NCBI GenBank assembly: GCA_013407085.1
Contig: JACCGJ010013232.1
Span: 62,001-126,000 of the forward strand
Reading direction: 5' to 3'
DNA from: Atriophallophorus winterbourni
Taxonomy: Eukaryota > Platyhelminthes > Trematoda > Plagiorchiida > Microphallidae
Length of the DNA: 64,000 nucleotides
A program made the translations under genes and the position numbers. The notes under the pieces were generated by a model. That model searched no databases, was not told the DNA's origin, and saw only the letters and a list, made by a program, of their open reading frames with translations. This document shows, in pieces, positions 58,001-63,369 of this stretch; positions within the stretch are counted from its first letter, which is position 1; each line of letters begins with the position of its first letter.

Positions 58001-58463
58001 CTTGTAGAATATACTATAGTTATTTTAGTTTAAACGTGTAATACAACTGAGCTACTCAGTGATTCTAAAGAGTGATAGCAGCATACTTCGTCTACTCGGA
58101 GCGATATAGCAAGCTATATATGAAAACTTACCGAGGTCTTAAAATTTTACTGGTCCCAACAACCGTTTTATTAGTTGTACTGGCGACCACAAATTGACGA
58201 ATCGATCTATGAGAAACGAAAAAAGATTGGTTTAGAGTTAAATTGCAGACAAGCGTAGGTATTTATTTAAGAAAAATTGTGCTTTAAGCAAAACTGACTT
58301 GATGCCATGCAATGCCCGTTCGACATCGTTTGATTTTAAATCTGCGTCGACAGATTGCTCCAGGGATGAAACAACATCACTCCAGAGTGAAGCTACACCA
58401 GACAATTTATCATCGACGCTAAGCACTTCTGAGGCGGTCCCAACCATATCGGAACGTTTCCAG
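33776..58463 (-). CDS. ARMC8: ARMC8-like armadillo protein of the GID/CTLH E3 complex (multi-exon)
   Basis: ARMC8 (yeast Gid5 counterpart) is an all-helical armadillo scaffold that links substrate receptors to the GID/CTLH ubiquitin ligase. I read 18 minus-strand exons. Most adjacent phases agree and the translations are collinear with ARMC8 from near its N-terminus (ERALHGIKSVL) to its end (ERHIVDMLALLSR). The best blocks are: KLFACLASTSEAIR (human KLYASLGANDEDIR); FRLNGIWGLANLL; LLRNLLRHRK; ISVLEGDYPRTVKEQ; and ILVLAHIANG with LTEKIKLFM. The assembled protein would be about 1,100 residues against about 670 in human, mostly because of extra sequence in the exons at 46610-47231, 46146-46367 and 39068-39483. 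Three junctions (55693/53328, 46610/46367, 45980/44481) do not agree in phase, so short exons are missing or a boundary is wrong. Introns are loaded with retroposons. The 5' end is uncertain. Confidence 0.8.
34488..34634 (-). CDS. ARMC8: ARMC8-like exon 17
   Basis: 49 codons between GTCCACCTCAG and GAGTCA/GTTTGT. Reads GILVLAHIANGQSALEQLHQ, NEDLTEKIKLFMVRF, ETANRNRALAVES. It matches CILANIADGTTAKDLI and DILQKIKYYM. Phase 0 on both sides. Confidence 0.85.
35340..35450 (+). repeat. F3 fragment (RT thumb)
   Basis: The frame reads STLRKEHIRRLQVFDNRCLR NI, the thumb block seen in F3 and in the copy at 59.3 kb. Only about 100 bases remain, inside an ARMC8 intron. Confidence 0.65.
35615..35815 (+). 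repeat. R1 short interspersed repeat
   Basis: Starts GCACGGATGTGCAATCGTGCAG, has CACTGGAGTCTC and GCCTGGGCAACCTG blocks and ends before the CATA tail. It lies in an ARMC8 intron. Confidence 0.8.
36228..36323 (-). CDS. ARMC8: ARMC8-like exon 16
   Basis: Exactly 32 codons between GTTTCTTCAG and GAACAA/GTGAGT. Reads LIDSVVGEHWWNIAQLIISV, LEGDYPRTVKEQ. The ILEGEHNIEVKEQ motif of ARMC8 is clearly recognisable. Confidence 0.85.
36405..36625 (+). repeat. R1 copy
   Basis: AGCACGGATGTGCAATCGTGCAG at the start, TGGCC-AGGTAGTGAGTTGCATG, GCTGGAGTCTCACTACCAT, and GCCTGAGCAACCTG near the end. One of the better-preserved copies. Confidence 0.85.
37994..38147 (-). CDS. ARMC8: ARMC8-like exon 15
   Basis: The acceptor is TTTCGCTTTAG and the donor AGAAAG/GTATGA. 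Reads STSDGIQKHRSDSLPTSIES and VQTLLVYYTLMLLRNLLRHR. The last block matches VLMKTLGLLRNLLSTRP of ARMC8. Phases agree on both sides. Confidence 0.85.
38440..38600 (-). repeat. R1 copy
   Basis: The plus strand reads CACATGGGCTAAGATACTGTCAGG, GAGACTCCAGC and GCCAATCAATTTAGCACGGTG, the reverse complement of R1. Confidence 0.8.
38940..39062 (+). repeat. R1 fragment beside ARMC8-like exon 14
   Basis: TATCTTAGCCCACGTACAGTC, CACTTTGC and CACGCTTGTGCTTCAACAC match the 3' half of R1. It ends a few bases from the exon 14 donor. Confidence 0.6.
39068..39483 (-). CDS. ARMC8: ARMC8-like exon 14
   Basis: 416 bases between GACTTCCGAG and CCAAG/GTATGT. Reads EIVDQCLNLFIQLIKSSEYS, a fluke-specific Ser/Thr/Asp loop, LAYFRLNGIWGLANLLHGAS (human LRVNGIWALMN), then WLEILRPVLFVIQSG. 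The loop is about 30 residues longer than in human. Phases agree on both sides. An R1 fragment ends just downstream in the intron. Confidence 0.85.
40085..40875 (+). repeat. R1 copy split by an R2 insertion
   Basis: R1 runs from TGCAATCGTACAGTACTTC at 40096 to TGCGGCACTTT at 40279 and resumes after the insert with TGCGGCACTTTGCC-GGATCAGGCTT-TGCTTTCATAC. The 11-base TGCGGCACTTT at 40269-40279 is repeated at 40828-40838. Confidence 0.85.
40280..40827 (-). mobile_element. R2 non-autonomous retroposon, full length with target-site duplication
   Basis: A 548-base unit inserted in R1. On the minus strand it begins at AAAGGTTGTCATAGCCGGGGG and ends CGCACAAAAGTAAAGTAA, an AAAGT-type tail. It is flanked by an 11-base direct repeat of the target. 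Open frames on both strands are conserved in part between copies but have no recognisable domain, and the unit is too short to encode an RT. The first ~500 bases match the leader of the F4 element at 62.1-62.6 kb. Confidence 0.85.
41431..41498 (+). repeat. R5 duplicated segment, copy 1
   Basis: A 68-base sequence starting CGGTTTAAGACATATTCGTA and ending GGATGTGCCA. It recurs with a few mismatches at 42765-42832 in the same orientation. Confidence 0.75.
41822..41935 (-). repeat. R1 fragment
   Basis: The plus strand has GTGAGACTCCAGCGTG, CTACCGGTGGCCAATCAAG and TTAGCCGCACAGCAC, the reverse complement of the 5' half of R1. Confidence 0.8.
42161..42351 (-). CDS. ARMC8: ARMC8-like exon 13
   Basis: The acceptor is TTGTTCTCTCAG and the donor AGACAA/GTGAGT. 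Reads ATSRSVLSWSVVFEIIVSNF through LVEAASSTLINILLPMSP; the last block matches VASSMLCNLLLEFSPSKEP. Both phases agree with neighbours. Confidence 0.8.
42403..42498 (-). CDS. ARMC8: ARMC8-like exon 12
   Basis: The acceptor TTCTTTTCACAG is strong; the donor is CAAT/GTAAGC. Reads FYLGVPPRVIKVIQIASLVL, SPGADLTISNQ, comparable with [20 protein letters not shown]. Phases agree with exons 11 and 13. Confidence 0.75.
42765..42832 (+). repeat. R5 duplicated segment, copy 2
   Basis: The partner of 41431-41498. The shared core is CTATAACTAGCC-CGCAATATAGGA. Confidence 0.75.
43718..43808 (-). CDS. ARMC8: ARMC8-like exon 11
   Basis: The acceptor is CCCGTCCAACAG. Reads LCSLIDYGLVVQFLASRIL, PSGYAKDLVRS. Only the donor TCAA/GTGTTG gives the phase needed by exon 12; the stronger-looking GTGAGG nearby does not. 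Confidence 0.6.
44393..44481 (-). CDS. ARMC8: ARMC8-like exon 10
   Basis: Two lead bases then 29 codons between GTTCACAG and TTTCAG/GTAAAT. Reads TTMCTKLIEFTINLKPLG, PDHSNLVLEFQ. The start phase needs one base that exon 9 does not supply, so a short exon may lie between 44.5 and 45.98 kb. Confidence 0.6.
45037..45490 (+). repeat. R1 copy split by an F3 tail
   Basis: The left part (45037-45160) and right part (45425-45490) are adjacent segments of R1. CCCACGTACAGT occurs at 45149-45160 and again at 45425-45436, a 12-base target-site duplication around the F3 insert. Confidence 0.75.
45161..45424 (-). mobile_element. 5'-truncated F3 insertion (3' untranslated end only)
   Basis: Matches 58660-58905 (for example ATAACCGTAAAAAAGT, AGAGTAAGCACAAACAAACTGGGA and GACAGCTTCCTTGCGGC-type blocks). 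It is a 264-base minus-strand tail inserted into R1, flanked by a 12-base duplication. Confidence 0.8.
45980..46069 (-). CDS. ARMC8: ARMC8-like exon 9
   Basis: Exactly 30 codons between CCTTTTATAG and GTGTTG/GTAAGT. Reads HNHIQFLEHLIPLVKLFACL, ASTSEAIRVL. The KLFACLASTSEAIR stretch is one of the best ARMC8 matches in the gene. Confidence 0.8.
46146..46367 (-). CDS. ARMC8: ARMC8-like exon 8
   Basis: 74 codons reading PIPPLVRQVIQPLTDGCLHV, EDIRILSWVCHVLVLVINRR, then a helix ending AVQEASDY before donor TAC/GTGGGT. The acceptor is ambiguous: TTGTTCAG at 46375 gives an in-frame stop, so an AG at 46368 or a TCGTCAG about 25 bases further in may be used. The end phase fits exon 9. Confidence 0.55.
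46610..47231 (-). CDS. ARMC8: ARMC8-like exon 7, long fluke-specific insertion
   Basis: 622 bases between TTTTGTTCTAG and CCCG/GTAAAT. It reads YMETDARLLLACYSHLNG, a Ser/Pro-rich segment (SDIPSSVPLTLSPASPVSS), ETQLLLGLLRGLIYWRML, LRLTDDDVALLVGCFSMRF, VYGREIVHPLHFTPSKFSTV, and SLQIHEFMLDFSRLIML. Most of it has no clear human counterpart. The phase to exon 8 does not agree. Confidence 0.65.
48272..48708 (-). repeat. R2 copy 3 (5'-truncated)
   Basis: Begins TTACTTTACTTTTGTGCGAC (tail plus conserved 3' end on the minus strand) and runs through the GGCAGCGGAGG and AAGCAAACTT blocks. The match stops at GGACTTGTT near 48708, about 100 bases short of the full 5' end. Confidence 0.85.
48960..49110 (-). 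repeat. F1 3'-end fragment
   Basis: GATGACTAAACACTGCGAGTGG-AAGAACAATCGC and TTCAGCAGTATCTGTTCTTCC match the finger-coding end of F1 (9613-9760). The finger is broken. Confidence 0.65.
49490..49565 (-). CDS. ARMC8: ARMC8-like exon 6
   Basis: The acceptor is TTTGACCTTCAG and the donor AAAAAGG/GTGAGT. Reads ATRFALKLLVHLFFHVDSAF, DAFKK, plus one base that completes a codon with the TG lead of exon 7. A short typical armadillo helix pair. Confidence 0.75.
50651..50697 (+). repeat. R4 signature
   Basis: CTGAAAATTCGTGTACACGA then ATAAAGCCATTATCTTCTTC and TTTTTC. This is the clearest of four copies. It contains AATAAA followed by a TTC-rich tail. Confidence 0.6.
50853..51105 (+). repeat. R3 SINE-like repeat, best copy
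   Basis: Bounded by CATTTACATGCA at the left and CATTTGCATGCA at the right. It contains CACGACTGGTTTCGTTCT, GGATCAGGATCAGCATGCA, GGTTGGTACGACCAGC and GGGTTTGAACCCATGACC; the last resembles a tRNA-type B box. Partial copies lie at 7.6-7.8, 9.25-9.46 and 27.66 kb. Confidence 0.6.
51175..51420 (-). CDS. ARMC8: ARMC8-like exon 5
   Basis: Exactly 82 codons between TCTCCACAG and GTGGCG/GTATGTG. It reads RVFTEHTLKCLLQLSYATER (compare KVRMQALKCFSVLAFENP), then ALCYVLQIFALLATDSNLAK and AVRCIRTSVA. Phase 0 on both sides. Confidence 0.75.
51515..51625 (-). repeat. R1 fragment with CATA-type tail
   Basis: The plus strand starts TGTATGTATGTATGAAATAAC, then AAGCCTGATCCAGGCAAAGTG and GGGCTGAGATACCATCAG. 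It shows the (CATA)n tail at the R1 3' end. Confidence 0.8.
52214..52330 (-). CDS. ARMC8: ARMC8-like exon 4
   Basis: Exactly 39 codons between TACAAG and TGCTCG/GTAATA. It reads FLVLVTLYCCTTNRHAVKDL, LVFNEDAIQASWDLM, aligning with the ARMC8 repeat containing CQIFSHCCKGPDHQ and FNHGAVQNI. Confidence 0.7.
53247..53328 (-). CDS. ARMC8: ARMC8-like exon 3
   Basis: The acceptor CTTACTCAG and donor GCGCTG/GTAAGC are both good. One lead base then 27 codons: SLFDAENLSSVLSKTSDLN, QRHSTAL. It ends in phase 0, matching exon 4. Confidence 0.65.
53785..53990 (+). repeat. Tandem duplication, two ~96-base units, AT-rich
   Basis: GGG-AATTCGAAGAACAAG, ACAAACTAAAA-TATT and ACTTGTA-CGA occur twice (from about 53790 and 53886), each followed by long TATATA runs. 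Confidence 0.85.
54193..54231 (-). CDS. ARMC8: Candidate missing small ARMC8-like exon
   Basis: After the acceptor CTGCATTAG, the frame continuing from exon 2 reads ISTASACWRSLY, which resembles the ACLRCLRTIF part of ARMC8 and precedes RSLFDAEN in order. The donor (ACA/GTTTAA) is weak and leaves the phase off by one. Confidence 0.3.
54525..54854 (-). repeat. R2 copy 4 (5'-truncated)
   Basis: Starts with ACTTTACTTTTACTTTTGTGCGAC and continues to GGGCTAACGAGCT. It is close to the 40.3 kb copy. The tail has one more AAAGT-like unit. Confidence 0.85.
55235..55400 (+). repeat. R1 copy
   Basis: GCACGAATGTGCAATTGTGCAG, GCACTGGAGTCGCG and GACAGTACCTTAGCCCA-GCGCA. The AT spacer in the middle is shorter than in other copies. 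Confidence 0.75.
55693..55886 (-). CDS. ARMC8: ARMC8-like exon 2
   Basis: The acceptor is GGTGTGCAG and the donor ATTTCAG/GTGAGT. It reads IAYWDPFLSFNSLTDLLNRL, then RADLCSELCGLLNSLV and VLQNPDLTSQLIS. An upstream AG at 55901 would place a stop in frame, so the inner acceptor is preferred. The phase does not meet the next exon; a candidate missing exon lies near 54193-54231 (reading TASACWRSLY, like ACLRCLRTIF). Confidence 0.65.
56520..56760 (-). repeat. F1 3'-end fragment
   Basis: ATCGATGTCGACC at the left, then GATAGGCAGTACTCGGACG, CAGCTTGCAGACGACGCTTTAC and AAGAACAAGTTCTTCCCAA match F1 at 9550-9815. Confidence 0.7.
56874..57600 (-). mobile_element. 5'-truncated F3 copy
   Basis: On the minus strand: RAVLVYGFENWILTKEEI, RLQVFRHRSLRTIAGVT, HRIRSDVDIEKQVNIHSL, then the F3 3' untranslated end as at 58.66-58.9 kb, closing with a GATGATGATGA tail at about 56874-56884. 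Frames are broken. Confidence 0.7.
57595..57760 (-). repeat. R1 copy
   Basis: The plus strand has the CATA-type tail (TATGTATGAATGTATGTATG) then CACGAGCCTGATCCA, AAGATACTGTCAGGTTACCC and a shortened 5' half. Confidence 0.75.
57765..57985 (-). repeat. R1 copy in tandem with the previous one
   Basis: CACAAGCCTGATCCAGG, TGTCAGGTTGCCATGGCCTA and TTTAACACGGTGCTAGCTGC. It lies in the same orientation directly after the copy at 57595-57760. Confidence 0.8.
58251..58463 (-). CDS. ARMC8: ARMC8-like exon 1 of those found
   Basis: The acceptor is TATCGTTTCAG. It reads WKRSDMVGTASEVLSVDD through LKSNDVERALHGIKSVLLKA and ends KYLR plus two bases. The ERALHGIK segment aligns with the first ARMC8 helices (KVLQGVIDMK). 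The internal Met could be the start codon. The donor is weak (CGCTT/GTCTGC); an alternative is ATCAA/GTCAGT. Confidence 0.55.
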
Positions 58464-58616
58464 CTGAAACGATAGTAACAGAGTATAGGAATTAAATTAG
58501 GCGATTTCTTGGAAATGGAATAAGTGCCATGCATGAGTAAAGTTTGCTTACTCACAATTACATGCATAATTAAAGAGTTGTGAAAAGGAAGGAAGTAGAG
58601 ATAATTATTTAATCAT

Positions 58617-60335
58617 CATCATCAGAGACAACATTATATCGATAGCATGTACCAAATACTTAACTGCCATATAACCGTAAAAAAGTGAAATCCTACAGGA
58701 TGGGGAAGGGTGGGACTTAAACAGCTACGGATTTTATAAAAGAGTAAGCACAAACAAACTGGGATGAGGTGCCTACACCTCGAATGGAACAGGCAATCAA
58801 TGTGAACGAGTAAAATGAAATCAGAATGAGAGCCTCCTTGCGGCTTTCATTGCCATGCATCGTAACAAGCTTTCTCTCGTCACTTGACAACATACAAGGT
58901 TAAGCAAACAATCCAAGAAAATGCTTAGTGCAAGATCGCTACTGAACATGGTTTCGGGATATAACCTGAAGCGCAACTAACGACAGGGATAGCTGATCGC
59001 GGGGAACCAAAGTCTGAAAGACGTGCTGTGATAACATTGGAAAGGTTACTAGTAAGGGTTTCTGCCTATGGCATGTAACGATTTGGCCAACACGAGATTT
59101 GCGCCAATCTGGATGTGGCGTCGAAAAAATCCGTTTCGGAAGTCGGTGGTCCGGCATCCCTAAAACGTGACCCAACCAACGTAACCTATGCAGGTTAATC
59201 TGCATCTCTATATCAACATTACTACCGAACAACTTATTTCGGAGAGCATCGGTGCGTATGTGATCGTAACAGCTAACTCCTAGAATGTTGAAGAGACATC
59301 GGTTGTCAAATACTTGGAGACGCTGAATGTGTTCTTTACGTAAGGTCCAGGTTTCGCACCCATAAAGTAACCCAGTCCGAAGTGTCGCTTATAGACTCTA
59401 CCCTTAAGTAACAGAGACAGTCCTTTCTGACGCCAGAGGTGACCTAGGTTGCGGAATGCTACAGTCGCTTTAGAAATGTTTGCCGAGACCTCGTAATCAA
59501 ACGATTATTGATGCAACTACCGAGATACGTAAAATGATCTATAGTTTCACGCGACCTGATTTTCACGTAAAAAGTGCTGTTTGATCAATTGATGTCCTGC
59601 AGCAGAACACTGACTTTGAAAGGTTCAAAACACATTCCAAATGAGGCACAATGCAAGCTAGCTGGTTCAGTATAGCCTGTGCATATGTGTACGAATAGAA
59701 GAGCAGAACTATATTAATAGCATAGTCCAAATTGAGAAGCTTGCCATCTGGCACTACGTGAACTCCGAAAGCTGTGGTTCCTTCGCTGCTCAATTACACG
59801 ATAGCATCAATTACGTTGAACGGAAACGGAGAAATCGGACATTTTGTCATACGCCACTTATGGTGGGAAATTTCGGCGAAAGGTCATTGTAAACCCTAAC
59901 GCATCTAAATGCATGAGTATAAAATGAACGCGGTATGTTGAATACTTTTGCGGAACGTCTTTGCACAACAGTGTTGAACATGATATTTCGATCGACTGAA
60001 TCAAATGTGCCTTCGAAGTCTAAAAAGATGGCTATTGTCGGCTGCGGATAAGTGTGCCACAGTTTTAAGATCTTTCGAAGAGTAAAAATGTGGTCAACAT
60101 TGCCTCTGACAAGACAGGAGTTAGCTTGCTGCTCTCGGATCTGTTATTCCTTATACGATGTTAATCTTCGAAGGCATATGGACGCTAATAAGCTCGTGAT
60201 TATGGGAAAGAGACTTACCCACGGTGATTAGAGCAGGAACTTCCCACACCTTTCTTAATACCGCTTTTCCCCAACTCTGAGGGATCGGTTCTGACAACCA
60301 CTTCACAAAGGAGATCGCCTATCGTATTGATTAGG
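58617..60335 (-). mobile_element. 5'-truncated F3 retrotransposon (copy b)
   Basis: Leftward on the minus strand it begins in the RT fingers (a degraded SNHRGVSF near 60.23 kb), then NVDHIFTLRKILKLWHTYPQ, IFLDF-FDSVDRN near 60.0 kb, LDYAINIVLLF near 59.7 kb (YAIN in place of YADD, so catalytically dead), a thumb block, and LHRLRWLGHVLGMPDHRLPK at 59.2 kb. The 3' untranslated end closes with a GATGATGATG tail near 58617. Many frameshifts. Confidence 0.8.
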
Positions 60336-60337
60336 AT

Positions 60338-61309
60338 TTAACCACTTGCAAACACTTTAGCAGCGGTGTCGATTAGACTTATTCCGCGGTAATTAGAGCA
60401 CACATATTTATCTCCACGTTTCGGCAGTGGTAGAATGATAGACATCCCCCAGTCTGATGGGAAAACTTCCGTCTCCCAGATCGAACAAAACCGCCGATGT
60501 AGCGGAGATAATAATACGTCGGCACAGGCTTTAATAAGTTCAACGGAAATTCCGTCCTCACCTGGCGATTTACCATTCTGCATTCGTCGTAAAACACTTG
60601 ATATCTCGTATTCTGATGGTGCCTCGCAGTTGACCGGGTATTCACAGCTATTTATCGGGGAAGTGAATACTGCATTGATAGATGACGGGCGGTTCAGTAG
60701 CTGACTGAAGTGCTCAACCCACCTATCTATCTTTTGATGAAGGTCAAATATCATCTGTCCTGACGAATCTCGAAGATTCGTACAAAAACCACAGCTTCCA
60801 GATGCTCTGCGAATCAGGCGAAACAGTCGTCCAAAGTCTCCTATACTTGCTGCGGCTTCCATTTCGGATGCGGTTTCCGCCCAATATAGCTGACGATCCT
60901 TGCGGGCTGATCGTGTAGCAGCTCTCCTAAGGAGGCGATAATCAGATGCACCATGCATTCGGGCGTCTCTTGCCCGGGCAGAGAGCTCGATGGTGTTCTG
61001 AGAAATCCAATCTCGTCGGCGACGAGAAGCGGTGCCTAGGGTTCTTAGTGCTGCAGTCTGAGTAGCGGTCTTCAGTCTGGACCACTGTTGTTCGACTGAT
61101 GCTTCAATCCCATCCAACCGCTCAGCGATATCGTCAATGAGCCTATTACGTTGGGCCGGGTTTCCTGAGGCTTCCAATTTTAAGCGCTTCCTATGAGTTT
61201 TCTTTTGGCGGTTTAGCAGGCGAAGTCGGAGCTTTGCGCGAACAAGTGTGTGATCGGTGCCTGCTGCGTTCCCTGTTTCGGCTCCACGATAGGACCTACA
61301 GTCTAGCAC
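60338..61309 (-). CDS. F4 polyprotein segment: endonuclease end, linker and RT fingers
   Basis: An intact 323-codon frame. Residues 1-35 hold the end of the endonuclease (DCRSYRGAETGNAAGTDHTL), followed by an Arg/Lys-rich linker (LLNRQKKTHRKRLKL, RRRRDWISQNTIEL) and a YWAETASEMEAAASIGDFG helix. RT fingers follow (RMQNGKSPGEDGISVELIKA, WGMSIILPLPKRGDKYVCSN). The palm with the catalytic aspartates is missing, so it cannot act. Confidence 0.8.
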   Translation of the reverse strand: MLDCRSYRGAETGNAAGTDHTLVRAKLRLRLLNRQKKTHRKRLKLEASGNPAQRNRLIDDIAERLDGIEASVEQQWSRLKTATQTAALRTLGTASRRRRDWISQNTIELSARARDARMHGASDYRLLRRAATRSARKDRQLYWAETASEMEAAASIGDFGRLFRLIRRASGSCGFCTNLRDSSGQMIFDLHQKIDRWVEHFSQLLNRPSSINAVFTSPINSCEYPVNCEAPSEYEISSVLRRMQNGKSPGEDGISVELIKACADVLLSPLHRRFCSIWETEVFPSDWGMSIILPLPKRGDKYVCSNYRGISLIDTAAKVFASG

Positions 61310-61746
61310 CTAAGACATCAAACGTGCGCGAATTAGAACATAACCGATCTGGTTCGCCGTTCTACCATCGTTCCAGTACCATGTGACCAAGTGTTTTTTA
61401 GGGTGCTGGAATTTAGTTTTACAGACGCATAGGTGGTTGTAGGCCGCAAACTCGATCAGTCGATCGCCATTCGCGCAGCGCTGCCCTAGGCCAAATTTTC
61501 TCAGGATTCGGTTTGTTGCGGAATCTGCTGATCCTGTGCGAGCGTCCTAGTCACCAGCCATAACCAGTACGTCGTTTCCAGCAACTCTATCGACTACGAA
61601 TTGAAGTTGGTTATAAAAATCGTCTTTTGTAGTTTGGTCGGCTGTTATATTCAATGGGTGACCCCTCAGCCGGACCACCGCAATTCTCGGGGATACAGGC
61701 ATCCATGACATGAGTGCTTGTTTAGTATGGTCGCTGAGTGCTATCG

Positions 61747-62088
61747 CTACTCCATGCTAACCAGATCCATCCTCGGGCCCACTATAAAAAGCCAATAAGT
61801 ACGATCGACTCCGGGGACCTTGATCGATTTGGATCCGTGTCCGGGAACGCGGACCTCGGAAAGACAAGCAACGTCTACTTGATAGTCCAATGAAGAGCGC
61901 ATCTTGGTTGTTTGACTACCAACGTCAAGCAGTGTCCGTACGTTCCAACATCCCAGATAAAAGTCCTTACGGATATTTATGGCCCCAGCTAGCTTACTTT
62001 TCACCCTAGCCGCTGGGAGAGCCAAGGGCGCGTCACGTCTCGGGAATGCCGTTGCAGAGAGCTGAGATATACGTTGAGACATCGTCAT
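61747..62088 (-). CDS. F4 endonuclease N-terminal frame
   Basis: 113 codons with the start of an APE endonuclease: CWNVRTL (Asn ligand), CLSEVR (catalytic Glu). The frame shifts after GPR. The start Met pair (MTM) is where homology with the R2 retroposon ends. Confidence 0.75.
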   Translation of the reverse strand: MTMSQRISQLSATAFPRRDAPLALPAARVKSKLAGAINIRKDFYLGCWNVRTLLDVGSQTTKMRSSLDYQVDVACLSEVRVPGHGSKSIKVPGVDRTYWLFIVGPRMDLVSME

Positions 62089-62092
62089 GAAG

Positions 62093-62592
62093 TTTCTTGG
62101 AGATAGTGTACAAGTGATGTCCCCAGCACCACTTGGTGTTTGTTCGAGTACACCTCTCTAGCCTTTGCACAGCTAAGTGCAACCTACAAGGCAGCAAGGA
62201 GCTGGCAGATAAACGCGCTGTGCGCCAGTTATCTACCTACGGGGCTTTTCTCCGGATTTTACTCGGGGTTTTTTCTCGAAGCCTTTCCCGCAATCGGGTG
62301 ACCCACAAGGTAGTGGGGGTTTGGAGTCAGGGTTTTCCATCCCCTAGATGGATTGCCAGTAGCTGACGAGCTCCATCTGCCCGGAGCAAACTGGTTTTAA
62401 GGCGCCAGTCACCCGCCTTCGCCCCTTCTCCTGTCAGTAAGAGCAGTTCCGCCGGGCTTGTGAAAGCCACTCGTGCAGGCCAGGAGTTGGACTTGGTTGT
62501 CAGAGGCTATTTGAGATGCACACCACGTGGGAGCATTTTATAGATAGTAGGCGGCTCATTCCTACTACCACCCCCGGCTGTGACAACCTTTG
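62093..62592 (-). repeat. F4 5' leader = R2-homologous sequence
   Basis: Directly upstream of the F4 start codon the minus strand matches R2 over about 500 bases (AGCTCCATCTGCCCGGAGCAAACTGG, GGCGCCAGTCACCCGCC, GCCGGGCTTGTGAAAGCCACTCG) up to the shared terminus GCTGTGACAACCTT. It lacks the R2-specific end (CGCACAAAAGTAAAGT). Confidence 0.8.
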
Positions 62593-62954
62593 GAAGGAAT
62601 CCAATCAGTTAGGCAGGATCCGATGCGAGGATTCAGCACTATGCCAACACCGACCTGTCCTGAAATGGCAGCTAGTCACCGGAGCAGCGCAAAAAGTAGC
62701 TAGTCGAAAGGTTTGGGGCAGTACGTTCTGTAAATATAGATGGATCATCTAAGCACGTTTCTGATAAACAGCAAACATCGACAGTTAAAGAGCCAATGCA
62801 GCTTGCTGGCCTATCTGTCTGAGTGTTCTGACATTCAGGGCTCTAATGTGAGCAGAGGTTCGTTGTTTCAAAAAGATCTGTGAATTCGTGAATAGAGGGT
62901 GTTCCAACATGTTTAGCGCGGTCATTTCTGATGCCACGATTGATGTATCATTTT

Positions 62955-63165
62955 TGAAAGCACAAGCCTGATCCAGGCAAAGTGCAGCACAGTCGTAAAC
63001 TGCACGTAGGCTAAGATTCTGTCAGGTTACCCAGGCCTAGACAGATATCCGAAACAAAATAGAAATGAAAATGGTAGTGAGACTCCCGTGTATTTCAGCA
63101 TACAGTTCACTACCGGTGGCCAATCAATTTAGCGCGGTGTTAGTCGCACAGTGAAAAAGTGCTGT
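62955..63165 (-). repeat. R1 copy
   Basis: Plus strand: AAAGCACAAGCCTGATCCAGG, GTCAGGTTACCCAGGCCTAGAC, GTAGTGAGACTCCCGTGTATTTCAGC, GGTGGCCAATCAATTTAGC. Nearly full length. Confidence 0.85.
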
Positions 63166-63369
63166 AACGATTGATAAAAGGAGAGTTGTTAGGAGTGGAA
63201 GTGGAAGGGTCAGAAATAATTTTAAGAGTGGTGATTTGCTGTACGTAGCAGGTAAAGCAAACCTATTTATCGTGTGCGACGGCCAATTCAATACGGAGTT
63301 GGTTTTTGTAGTTATAGTCATGGCTGTATGCGGGCTGAGATACTGCCAGATCGCAAATGCCTGGACAGG

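Larger units (their letters stand above)
60338..62092 (-). mobile_element. Non-LTR element F4, 5' half
   Basis: From the start MTMSQRISQLSATAFPRRD at 62088, the endonuclease reads LGCWNVRTLLDVGSQTTKMR, CLSEVRVPGHGS and PGVDRTYW. After one frameshift near 61790 it continues HGVAIALSDH, SWMPVSPRIAVVRLRG, an AGD-DAR block with a stop in place of Trp, and LVTWYWNDGRTANQIGYVL. The 323-codon frame at 61309-60338 carries TDHTLVRAKLRLRLLN, a basic linker, and RT fingers up to CSNYRGISLIDTAAKVFA. There the element ends abruptly next to F3. It has few lesions and is one of the youngest elements in the window. Confidence 0.85.
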
